44,184 bases of DNA from Myxococcota bacterium. Its GTDB lineage: Bacteria > Myxococcota_A > UBA9160 > UBA4427. The notes under the pieces were generated by a model. That model had not been told where the DNA came from, ran no database searches, and was given only the letters and a program-made list of their open reading frames with translations. Of this stretch, positions 23,748-31,683 are shown one piece after another; position 1 is the first letter of the stretch; each line of letters begins with the position of its first letter. The position numbers and the translations under genes were made by a program. The stretch spans positions 1 through 44,184 of the forward strand of contig JANQEL010000006.1 in NCBI GenBank assembly GCA_028278345.1, written 5' to 3'.

Positions 23748-25055
23748 ATGATTGATCTCGTTGCCGATCTGCTGGCCTTCATCGACCGATCCCCCTCGCC
23801 CTATCACGCCGTCGCCGAAACCGAGCGAAGGCTTCGCGGCGCGGGGTACACGCGCCTCGAAGAACGCGCGGTGTGGGATCTCACGCCGGGGAGCAAATGC
23901 TTCGTGGTGCGCGGCGATGGCAGCCTGATCGCCGTCCAGGTGGGTTCGTCGATGCCCGCAAAGGGCGGCTTCCGCTTGATCGGTGCCCACACCGATTCGC
24001 CGAACCTGCGCCTCAAGCCGCTGCCGGACGTCGGTGCCCACGGCTACAACCAGGTCGCCGTCGAACCCTACGGCGGCGTGTTGCTCCACACCTGGCTCGA
24101 TCGCGATCTCTCGCTGGCCGGGCGCGTGACGATTCCCGGGCCGGACGGACCGCGTGTCGTGCTGCTCGACTTCGCGCGACCGCTCCTGCGCGTACCGAAC
24201 CTCGCGATCCATCTCGATCGCGAGGTGCGCGAGAAGGGCCTCAAGCTGAACGCACAACAACACCTCGTCCCGGTCGCGGGCCTCGAGGGCGGACCGAAGC
24301 TGCGCGAGTTGATCGCCACGGAATTGCGCGCCCAGGAGATCGCCGATGCCGCCCCGGAGAAGATCCTCGGCATCGATCTGATGGCATACGACACCCAGCC
24401 CGCGAGCGTCTCGGGGGCCCGCGGCGAGTTCATCCACGCCGCCCGCCTCGACAACCTCGCTTCGTGTCACGCTGCGGTGTCGGCGCTGCTCGCCTGCGAG
24501 GACGGGGATCTGCCCCCCTACACCCGCGCGATCGTGCTGTACGACCACGAAGAAGTCGGAAGCCGCAGCGCGACCGGCGCCGCCGGCCCCTTCCTGGCCG
24601 AGACCCTCGACCGCGTCGTCGCCGGCGTGAAGGGCGGCGAACCCCAGGGCCTCGCCCGCGCGCTGGCGAACTCGGTGTTGATCTCCGCCGACATGGCCCA
24701 CGCCGTGCACCCCAACTACGCCGACAAGCACGAGGCCGGCCATCGCCCGGTGATCGGCAAGGGGCCCGTGATCAAGATCAACAACAACCAGGCCTACGCG
24801 ACCGACGCCGTGACGAGCGGGGTCTTCGTTTCACTCTGTGAAGAGCAGGGGGTCGACCCGCAGTACTTCGTGACCCGCAGCGACCTCGCCTGCGGTTCGA
24901 CGATCGGCCCGATCACGGCGTCGAAGCTCGGCATCCGCACCGTCGACGTGGGCAACCCCATGCTCTCGATGCACTCGTGCCGGGAGATGGCGGGCACCGC
25001 CGACGTCCAGCCGATGATCGACGTGCTAACCGCCTTCTTCACCCAAAGCGCCTGA
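23748..25055 (+). CDS. M18-family aspartyl-type aminopeptidase
   Basis: 435 aa from the ATG at 23748; an ATG 12 bp upstream is possible. It removes N-terminal residues, preferably acidic ones, using two zinc ions. Metal and catalytic motifs are GAHTDSPNLRLK (H81, D83), AARLDNLAS, YDHEEVGSRSATGA, ISADMAHAVHPNY and SMHSCREMAG. The length matches the family (420-480). Its stop codon overlaps the first base of the inserted IS element, so the last residues or the original stop context may have been set by the insertion. Confidence 0.93.
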   Translation: MIDLVADLLAFIDRSPSPYHAVAETERRLRGAGYTRLEERAVWDLTPGSKCFVVRGDGSLIAVQVGSSMPAKGGFRLIGAHTDSPNLRLKPLPDVGAHGYNQVAVEPYGGVLLHTWLDRDLSLAGRVTIPGPDGPRVVLLDFARPLLRVPNLAIHLDREVREKGLKLNAQQHLVPVAGLEGGPKLRELIATELRAQEIADAAPEKILGIDLMAYDTQPASVSGARGEFIHAARLDNLASCHAAVSALLACEDGDLPPYTRAIVLYDHEEVGSRSATGAAGPFLAETLDRVVAGVKGGEPQGLARALANSVLISADMAHAVHPNYADKHEAGHRPVIGKGPVIKINNNQAYATDAVTSGVFVSLCEEQGVDPQYFVTRSDLACGSTIGPITASKLGIRTVDVGNPMLSMHSCREMAGTADVQPMIDVLTAFFTQSA

Positions 25056-26287
25056 GACGTGGACCGCTAAATGCACCTGGCACGCCCCGTGCGTAGTGGG
25101 GTGGCATGTCGATCACCACGCCTTTCCGCCATCCCCCCTTCTGTCCCAATCCCCAGTGCGATTCCCATGAGAACACAACCGTTTGGCGCTTCGTAAAGAA
25201 GGGCTTCTACCTGAGGGATCGCCGCCCGTACCGGGTGCAGCGTTACCGATGCTGCTCGTGTGGCCGCTACTTCAGTTCACAGACGTTTTCCCCCACCTAC
25301 TGGCTGCGCCGCGGCGACCTTCTCGAGCTCACCTTCCACCGGCTCATCTCCTGCTCGTGCTTCCGGCAGATCGCGCGCGAAACCGGCGTCTCCCATTCGA
25401 CGATTCGTCGTCTCAGTGACCGCCTCGGCCGCCACTGTCTGCTCTTCCACGAGCGGATGCGACCCAACGGCTGCCCCGACGAGCCGCTCGTTCTGGACGG
25501 GTTTCGAAGCTTCGAACACAGTCAGTACTGGCCCATGGACCTCAACCTGCTCGTGGGGGAGTCCTATTTCGTCTATGGCTTCAACGACGCGGAGCTCAGG
25601 CGCAGCGGCACGATGAGACCGTCGCAGATGGGGAAACGGCGGGTTCTCGAGAAGCGCTTTGGAAAGCCCGATCCCCGGGCGACGGAGAAGCAGGTCGAGG
25701 AGCTACTCGGTCGCATCGTCCCAGAAGGGGGGCAGGTCACGCTGCGCTCAGACGAGCACCAGGCGTACCCCCGGGCGATGAGCCGGCTCTCCGATCGGTC
25801 CTTCATACACGAACAAACGAGTTCGAAGGAATCTCGGACGCCGGCCAACCCGCTGTTTCCGGCGAATCACACGGATCTGTTGGTGCGTCACAGCAGTGCC
25901 AATCACAAGCGAGAGACGGTGGCGTTCTCGAAGCGCCGTCTTTCGGCGCTACTGCGACTCGCGATCTGGGTGGTGTGGCGCAACTACGTGAAGGATCGAT
26001 CGGAGAACCGACGGGTTGGCCCACCGGCGCAGGCACTCAGGATCACCGGGCGCCCGCTCCGGGTGAAGGAGATCCTGGCGCAGCGACTGTTTCCGGAGCG
26101 GGAGGGCGTTACGGGTTGGTTGCGGGAGTGTTACTTCGGTCGCATTCCAACGCGGGCGATCGAGGGATGCGTGGCGCATGAGGCGAGCTACGCGGTGTAG
26201 GGATCGACGAAACGCATTCGGGCGAGGCCTCGCCCCGGATTGCCCGCCGATGTCGGGTCGAGCGGGTGCATTCTTCGGTCCACGTCT
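25055..26287. mobile_element. Insertion sequence with IS1-like transposase (about 1.23 kb)
   Basis: Terminal inverted repeats are AGACGTGGACCG then a variable triplet then AATGCACC, seen at 25055-25079 and inverted at 26263-26287; 21 of 25 positions agree. The flanking 9-mers, AAGCGCCTG (25046-25054) and TAGCGCTTG (26288-26296), agree at 7 of 9, compatible with a decayed 9-bp target duplication as in the IS1 family. The single gene inside covers most of the element. It sits exactly between the aminopeptidase and nth stop codons. Its ends match those of the MITE-like element at 8630-8784. Confidence 0.75.
25106..26200 (+). CDS. DDE transposase with N-terminal zinc ribbon (IS1-like)
   Basis: 364 aa. 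Residues 13-55 hold a zinc ribbon (CPNPQC ... RCCSCGRYF). A helix-turn-helix follows (CFRQIARETGVSHSTIRRL, about 87-105). Candidate catalytic acids are Asp in LVLDGFRSFEH, Asp in LRSDEHQAYPR and Glu in NHKRETVAFSKRR; the last resembles the RxTxxFSK region of IS1 transposases. It is a single full-length frame without the IS1-type InsA/InsB frameshift, so 'IS1-like' is a best guess and another zinc-ribbon family (IS1595-like) is possible. The gene appears intact, so the element may be active. Confidence 0.72.
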   Translation: MSITTPFRHPPFCPNPQCDSHENTTVWRFVKKGFYLRDRRPYRVQRYRCCSCGRYFSSQTFSPTYWLRRGDLLELTFHRLISCSCFRQIARETGVSHSTIRRLSDRLGRHCLLFHERMRPNGCPDEPLVLDGFRSFEHSQYWPMDLNLLVGESYFVYGFNDAELRRSGTMRPSQMGKRRVLEKRFGKPDPRATEKQVEELLGRIVPEGGQVTLRSDEHQAYPRAMSRLSDRSFIHEQTSSKESRTPANPLFPANHTDLLVRHSSANHKRETVAFSKRRLSALLRLAIWVVWRNYVKDRSENRRVGPPAQALRITGRPLRVKEILAQRLFPEREGVTGWLRECYFGRIPTRAIEGCVAHEASYAV

Positions 26288-26940
26288 TAGCGCTTGCGCG
26301 CCTCCTCGCGGATGCGCTTCTTCGTCGCCGCCCACGAGCAGATCGCACACTCACTGAGATCGTGACCGCGCGCCGGGCAGTACTCGCGCCCGAAGAAGAT
26401 CATCTGCAAGTGCACCTTTCCCCAGGTCTCCTCGGGAAAGAGCCCCTTGCAGTCGCGCTCGGTCTTCTCGACCGACTTCCCGTTCGAAAGCCCCCAACGC
26501 GCCGCCAGGCGATGGATGTGGGTATCGACGGGAAAGGCGGGGTGACCGAAGGCCTGACACATCACGACGCTCGCGGTCTTGTGTCCCACCCCGGGTAGCG
26601 CTTCGAGGTCTTCGAAGTTGGCGGGCACCACGCCGCCGTGGGACTCGACGAGCATCTTCGAGAGCGTCGCGATCGCCTGGCTCTTCTGCGGCGAAAGCCC
26701 ACACGGTTTGATGATCGAGCGGATCTTCGCGACCGACTGCTTGGCCATCGCCTCGGGGGTCGAGGCCAAGGCGAACAACTCCGGCGTCACCTGATTCACC
26801 CGCACGTCGGTGCATTGGGCCGAGAGCAACACCGCGACCAATAGGGTGAAGGGGTCGCTATGGTCGAGGGGAATCGGCGGCTCGGGATAGAGATCGTCGA
26901 GGATCTTTCGAACCCGCTCTGCCTTTTCCGCGCGCCGCAT
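26287..26940 (-). CDS. nth: Endonuclease III-type DNA glycosylase/AP lyase
   Basis: 217 aa from the ATG at 26940; the open frame extends 35 codons upstream but conserved Nth sequence begins here. The helix-hairpin-helix LEALPGVGHKTASVV carries the catalytic Lys (K121) and VDTHIHRLAARWGL the catalytic Asp (D139), as in E. coli K120 and D138. The usual 4Fe-4S ligand pattern C-x6-C-x2-C-x5-C is altered: C188-x9-C198-x2-C201 with no fourth Cys after it. The enzyme excises oxidised pyrimidines in base excision repair. Its stop codon overlaps the right end of the IS. Divergent from the kinase gene. Confidence 0.92.
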   Translation of the reverse strand: MRRAEKAERVRKILDDLYPEPPIPLDHSDPFTLLVAVLLSAQCTDVRVNQVTPELFALASTPEAMAKQSVAKIRSIIKPCGLSPQKSQAIATLSKMLVESHGGVVPANFEDLEALPGVGHKTASVVMCQAFGHPAFPVDTHIHRLAARWGLSNGKSVEKTERDCKGLFPEETWGKVHLQMIFFGREYCPARGHDLSECAICSWAATKKRIREEARKR

Positions 26941-27293
26941 CGCCTGCCACCCACCCGTTGATCTCCGGCCAGGCCGAAGGGCCGGCAGGGTAGCCGAGGG
27001 GCGCCGCCCCCCGACCCTCGCCCGTGCGGCAGGTAGCGTGCACAACTACCCTTCCGGTCACGCTTTCGGTCGCAACCCACAGGCAGCACCCCGGCACCGC
27101 GTCCGCGCTCGACCCGCAGCCCCATCGCGCTCGGCCCGGGCCTGGCCCAGCCGGCCGCTGCGAACCGCCAAAACCTGCGTTTTTCCAAGGGAATTCGGAC
27201 ACAAACGCGTCGCCGAGACCACTTGCCAAAGACGCGCTGGCTCCTTTCCAGGGGCACCTCGCGCGCACCCCACGAAAGCCGCCAGGAGACCCG
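26941..27293. other. Divergent promoter region without a gene
   Basis: 353 bp between nth and the kinase gene. I see no reading frame with a start signal and coding character of its own; the open frames here are extensions of the neighbours. Some local GC-rich inverted segments (about 26965-27015) are present but no consensus promoter stands out. Confidence 0.5.
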
Positions 27294-28991
27294 GTGTCCG
27301 CAAGCGATGACAAGTCCGACGCCACGACCGAGTTCGACTCGCTCGTGACCGCGTTCTCGCGCGACGACTGGCGGCCCGGACAGATCGTCCGCACACAGGC
27401 CTCCGGCGAACTCAAGGCGGGCGACGTGCTCTTCGGCGCCTACGAGATCACGGGCAAGCTCGGCGAAGGCGGCATGGGGGCCGTCTACAGCGCGCGCCAT
27501 CTCTCGCTTGGCGGGTTGCGCGCCATCAAGGTGATGAGCCCCGATCTGTCGACCAACATCGACGCGGTCGAGCGCTTCCACCGCGAAGCCAAGGCGCTGC
27601 TCGACGTGCATCACCCCGCCGTCGTGCGCTGTCACGATCTGTTGCGCGACGAAGAGGGCTGCATCTTCCTGGTGATGGAGTTGATCGACGGGGTTCCGCT
27701 CTCGAAGCGCATCGCAGAGAAGCCCCTCGACGAAGCGGAACTCCGCGCGCTCGGTGAACGCATCGGTGCGGGTCTCGCCGCGGCGCATGCGCGCGGAGTG
27801 ATCCACCGCGATCTCTCTCCCGACAACGTCGTGCTCCCGGGCGGGCGCACCGAAGAGGCGAAGCTCGTCGACTTCGGCATTGCGAAGATCCTGCGCGCCG
27901 ACGAGCAGAACGTCTCCGGGGGCTTCATGGGCAAGCTCGCCTATGCGTCCCCCGAACAACTGGGCTTCTACGACGGCGAGATCGGAGCGGCTTCGGATTT
28001 CTTCAGCCTGGGCCTCATGCTCTGTGGCGCGGCCCTGGGCCAACGCCTCGACATGGGGAAGAACTTCAGCCAGGCGGTCGAGAAGCGCCGCCAGCCGATC
28101 GAACTCCCCGACGAGATTCCCGACGGCATTCGCCCGACCCTCGAGCAGCTCCTCGCGCTGAACCCGGCCGAACGCCCGAAGGACGTCGAAGGGTTGTTCG
28201 ACGGACAGCGCGAAGCGCGAAAGCGCGCGGCCCGTCGACGTCGCATCGTCGCGCTCGCGGCGGGACTCGCCGCGGTCGCTCTCAGCTACGGCTTCTGGTC
28301 GCAGCAGCAGGCGGACGACCCCTTCGGGCGAACCGCGGATGTGTCGGCTCCGGCGCCGGACCTCGCCCTCCACACCCTAGAGCCCGCCGCGGTCGAAATC
28401 GAGGATCCCGTCGCGGCCGAAACCCGCGCCCTGTTCGAAGGCCTTCGCGCGCGTCTCATCGGAGCGCGTAGCGAGAGCCTCGGCGTCGATCCGCACTTCG
28501 AGGTGAACCCGAACCCGTTGCAGGACGGCGCGACCTACCGACTCGAGATCGAGGCCGACTGCGATTGCTATCCGCTGGTCTTCTTCATCGACGCCAACAC
28601 CGACAGCATCGATCTGCTCTACCCCAACCCGAACGAGCCCGTCGGCCTGCTCGCCGCCGACGAACGGTTGGCCGTGCCTTCGGATCCCGGCATCTACTCC
28701 TTCGAAGCCCAGGCGGGAACGGGCATCGATCGCTTGAAGCTGATCCTGCTGCCGACCCTGGTCGAGTTCCCGAAGGTCGCGGCCACGGATTGGGCGCCGC
28801 CGATCGAAATCGTCGACCAGGGCAACGAGGGCGAGTTGCTCGTCACCTTCCTGGGTGCTGCCGGTGGCGAAGACTTCTGGAGTGCAACCCCCACAGCGCG
28901 CACAAACCTCGACGAACTGGCCGCTTTGCTCGATCACCTCGACGAAACAGCCTGGACGTCGGCGGAGACGGTTCTGCATGTCCTTCGCTAG
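27294..28991 (+). CDS. Transmembrane Ser/Thr protein kinase with periplasmic DUF4384 domain
   Basis: 565 aa from a GTG preceded by AGGAG; the frame upstream (to 27024) is non-coding in character. The kinase domain (about 48-305) has the glycine loop LGEGGMGAVY (56-65), AIKVM (K79), HRDLSPDNVV (D173) and DFG (193-195). The catalytic-loop Lys normally two residues after Asp is Ser175. A basic stop-transfer stretch and one membrane helix (IVALAAGLAAVALSYGFW, about 318-335) lead to a periplasmic part whose residues about 413-487 match DUF4384 (YRLEIEADCDCYPLVFFID, LYPNPNEP). It is the first of three co-directional genes with the TPR/barrel and FecR proteins. It probably senses periplasmic state and phosphorylates cytoplasmic targets. 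Confidence 0.88.
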   Translation: MSASDDKSDATTEFDSLVTAFSRDDWRPGQIVRTQASGELKAGDVLFGAYEITGKLGEGGMGAVYSARHLSLGGLRAIKVMSPDLSTNIDAVERFHREAKALLDVHHPAVVRCHDLLRDEEGCIFLVMELIDGVPLSKRIAEKPLDEAELRALGERIGAGLAAAHARGVIHRDLSPDNVVLPGGRTEEAKLVDFGIAKILRADEQNVSGGFMGKLAYASPEQLGFYDGEIGAASDFFSLGLMLCGAALGQRLDMGKNFSQAVEKRRQPIELPDEIPDGIRPTLEQLLALNPAERPKDVEGLFDGQREARKRAARRRRIVALAAGLAAVALSYGFWSQQQADDPFGRTADVSAPAPDLALHTLEPAAVEIEDPVAAETRALFEGLRARLIGARSESLGVDPHFEVNPNPLQDGATYRLEIEADCDCYPLVFFIDANTDSIDLLYPNPNEPVGLLAADERLAVPSDPGIYSFEAQAGTGIDRLKLILLPTLVEFPKVAATDWAPPIEIVDQGNEGELLVTFLGAAGGEDFWSATPTARTNLDELAALLDHLDETAWTSAETVLHVLR

Positions 28992-29147
28992 AGCCTCGTC
29001 GATGCGCGTGAAAACGTGTTCTGTTCTAGCCAGCGAACTACACTGGCGCGCTCTCGGAGCCAAACCAATCGATCTCCCCACCCCGGACCCGCTGCATTGC
29101 AAACTCCCGCGGCCCCACGCAAAACCTGGCCTCATGGAAGGATGGGC

Positions 29148-30752
29148 ATGAGCTGCACCCGCGAAAACGCGCTTCGACGAGCGAACCGCGCCGTACCCTC
29201 GATCGCCCTCGCCTTTGGCCTGCTGGGCCTGCTGGGAACGGCAGTTCCCGGTGCGGCTCTGGCGTCGGTCGAATCCGAACTCGCCTACCACCGCGGCGTG
29301 GTGGCGTACGGCGAAGGCGACCTCGAAGCCGCGCGCGCCCACTTCGAGGCCGTGCTCGCCGCCGACCCGAGCGATGCCTCGGCCCTGCAGTATCTGGGGC
29401 TGATCGCGGCGAAGGAAGGCGACCCCGACGGGGCGATCGATCAGTTCCGCCGGGCGGTGAGCGCGAATCCGGAAGACGCCGACATCCGGTTCACCCTGGG
29501 CGTGGCGCTGCTGCACCGCGATCGCGCCGCCGAGGCCGCCGAGGAGTTCGACCGCGTGCTCGCCGTCGAACCCGACAACGCCCAGGCCGAGTTCTACGGC
29601 GGCGTCTCCGACTACCGCCAGCAGCGCTTTCCCGAAACCGTGCAGCACATGAAGTCGGCGATCGCCCTCGATCCCTCGCTGCGCTTGCAGGGCCGCTACT
29701 ACATCGGGCTCGCCGAAGTCTTCATGGGCAACCTCGAAGCCTCGACCGCGGCGCTGAGCGAAGCCGCCTCGATGTCTCCCTCCGACCCCCTGGCGATCGC
29801 GGCCGCCTCGATCAGCGAACGCATCCAACCCGAAGAACGCTGGTGGGGCATCGATCTCACCTCGGGCATCGAGTTCGACAGCAACCCGACCTTCGTGGGT
29901 CGCAGCGTCACCCTCTCGATCGTCGAGGGAGATGAGTTCAGCGAGATCGAACTGAAGAGGAAGGAAGACGTCCTCGGGGTCTTCTCGATCGACACCTACT
30001 ACGACCTGCTCGACATGGAGTTCGTGACCCTGCGCGCCGGCTATAGCGGGTTCGTGAGTCTCCACGACCGCGCGGACGAAGTTGATCAAGTGACCCACCT
30101 CGGTTGGGCGGATCTCGGGCTCCACTACGGGGACTTCCGGTTGGGTACCCGCTTCGATGCCTCGACGACCGACCTCGACCTCGACGCCGACTATCTCGAG
30201 ATGCGCCGGGTGTCGCCGTCGCTCACCTACGCCAACTCCGAGTGGGGCGTGACCCAACTGCTCTATCAGTATCACGACCTCGCCTATCGCTTCGATACGA
30301 CCGATGTGGAGGAGTTCGACGCCGACGGCACTCTCCACGACGTGAGCCTTTCGCAGTTCATCTACCTCCCCGCGCCCTTCACGTACGCGCGGGCGGGGGT
30401 CGGTTACCAGCGCCAGCGCACCGACGGCACCGAATTCGAGTACGACGGCGTCGTGGTGTCGGTCGGGGCTGGCGTCGAACTTCCCTTCGACGCGCGCGGC
30501 GGCATCCTGGTGCAGTACTTCCACCGCGACTACCGGAACGAGCACACGCCGACCACGGCGTTCCCGACAGGCGGAGACCCCCGCAAGCGCGACGACGACA
30601 TCGCGCGCCTCAAACTCGACCTGACCGTTCCCTTCGCGCAGTACTGGGAGGTGGCCCTGCGCGGAGCGTTCACGTTCATTGATTCCAACATCGAGGACAT
30701 CTACGACTACAACCGACACGTCGTGGGCACGTACGTGACCTTCACGTACTGA
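29148..30752 (+). CDS. TPR-beta-barrel outer membrane protein
   Basis: 534 aa. The ATG at 29148 follows GGAAGGA; an ATG two codons upstream is an alternative. A signal peptide (SIALAFGLLGLLGTAVPGAALA) is followed by four to five TPR units (about 40-215; e.g. HRGVVAYGEGDLEAARAHFE). After a WWGIDLTSGIEFDSNPTF switch segment, residues about 225-534 alternate polar and aromatic residues in long strands and end in an aromatic C-terminus (TYVTFTY), typical of outer-membrane barrels assembled by BAM. The architecture resembles surface-lipoprotein or exopolysaccharide porins with TPRs in the periplasm. It lies 156 bp after the kinase and 43 bp before FecR. Confidence 0.75.
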   Translation: MSCTRENALRRANRAVPSIALAFGLLGLLGTAVPGAALASVESELAYHRGVVAYGEGDLEAARAHFEAVLAADPSDASALQYLGLIAAKEGDPDGAIDQFRRAVSANPEDADIRFTLGVALLHRDRAAEAAEEFDRVLAVEPDNAQAEFYGGVSDYRQQRFPETVQHMKSAIALDPSLRLQGRYYIGLAEVFMGNLEASTAALSEAASMSPSDPLAIAAASISERIQPEERWWGIDLTSGIEFDSNPTFVGRSVTLSIVEGDEFSEIELKRKEDVLGVFSIDTYYDLLDMEFVTLRAGYSGFVSLHDRADEVDQVTHLGWADLGLHYGDFRLGTRFDASTTDLDLDADYLEMRRVSPSLTYANSEWGVTQLLYQYHDLAYRFDTTDVEEFDADGTLHDVSLSQFIYLPAPFTYARAGVGYQRQRTDGTEFEYDGVVVSVGAGVELPFDARGGILVQYFHRDYRNEHTPTTAFPTGGDPRKRDDDIARLKLDLTVPFAQYWEVALRGAFTFIDSNIEDIYDYNRHVVGTYVTFTY

Positions 30753-30795
30753 GCCCTGCGTCGCTTCGCGCGTGAGTCAAAGCTGGAGCCACAAC

Positions 30796-31662
30796 ATGAA
30801 TCCCCCCATTCACCTTCCCAAGTTCATTCTCTTCGCACTCGTTGTACTCGGGCTCGTCATCACCGGCGGCGCTTCTGCATCGACGGTGTTGACCTCGACC
30901 CACGGCAACGTATCCGTGAACGGCGAAGCCGCTTCGCAGAGCGACGAAGTCGCCAGCGGGGACACCATCGAGGTCGAAGGCGGTGGCACCGCCTCGGTGC
31001 TGGTCGGCGATACCGCCGTCGTCACCATGTGCCACGGGGCGGCGCTCGGCTTCGGCAGCGATGCGGGCGATGGCCCCAGCGCGCTCAACCTTCGCGGCGG
31101 TCAGGTGAAGGTCAGCGCGGGCAAGCGCCCCGCCGACAGCCCGCTCGAGATCCATACGCCGGCGGCGATCGCGACCCTGATGGGCACCGAGGTGCACGTG
31201 AAGGTCGATTCCGATTCGGGCGAGACCACGATCACGTCCCTCGAACACCAGATCAAGATCGCGGGCTCGGGGAGCCAGGCGCCCAAGGTGATCTCGCCCG
31301 GCGAGAAGATCACGATCACGAGCGACGGTGTGGTGGGCGAAGTCGAGAGCGCAGAGGGCGGCCCCGCCTTCTCGAGCGATTGCATGGATGATTCGCGCTT
31401 CCGCATCGCGGCGGTGAAGGCCGCGGTCCGGCAGTACGCCGACAAGTCGATCGCGCAGATCGCCAAGATGGACACCGAGGTCGACGTTCCCCAGGTAGCG
31501 TCCGGTCCGCCGATCATCCCGGTGGGCACGCTCGGCGCACCGCTCGCGGCCCCGGCCTGCCTCGCCGCGGCCCAATGCGTGGGCAACGCCAACATGTTCA
31601 CGGACCCGAACCTCATGGCGGCCGATCCGGGGCCCAACGTTCCCGGCGATCCCGCTCCGTAG
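30796..31662 (+). CDS. Secreted FecR-domain protein
   Basis: 288 aa. The ATG follows GGAG at suitable spacing; a GTG 24 bp upstream is weaker. The signal peptide is LFALVVLGLVITGGASAS. A FecR domain (about 30-150) shows the repeating pattern of this fold: VLTSTHGNVSVNGEAA, VASGDTIEVEGGGTASVLV, LRGGQVKVSAG, IHTPAAIATLMGTEVHV. The tail is low-complexity and Pro-rich with two Cys pairs. Unlike FecR of iron signalling it lacks a cytoplasmic anti-sigma segment and appears wholly periplasmic. It is third in the kinase-TPR barrel-FecR unit; gpmI follows convergently 22 bp later. Confidence 0.85.
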   Translation: MNPPIHLPKFILFALVVLGLVITGGASASTVLTSTHGNVSVNGEAASQSDEVASGDTIEVEGGGTASVLVGDTAVVTMCHGAALGFGSDAGDGPSALNLRGGQVKVSAGKRPADSPLEIHTPAAIATLMGTEVHVKVDSDSGETTITSLEHQIKIAGSGSQAPKVISPGEKITITSDGVVGEVESAEGGPAFSSDCMDDSRFRIAAVKAAVRQYADKSIAQIAKMDTEVDVPQVASGPPIIPVGTLGAPLAAPACLAAAQCVGNANMFTDPNLMAADPGPNVPGDPAP

Positions 31663-31683
31663 TCCAGCGTAGGTCCGCGGCGG

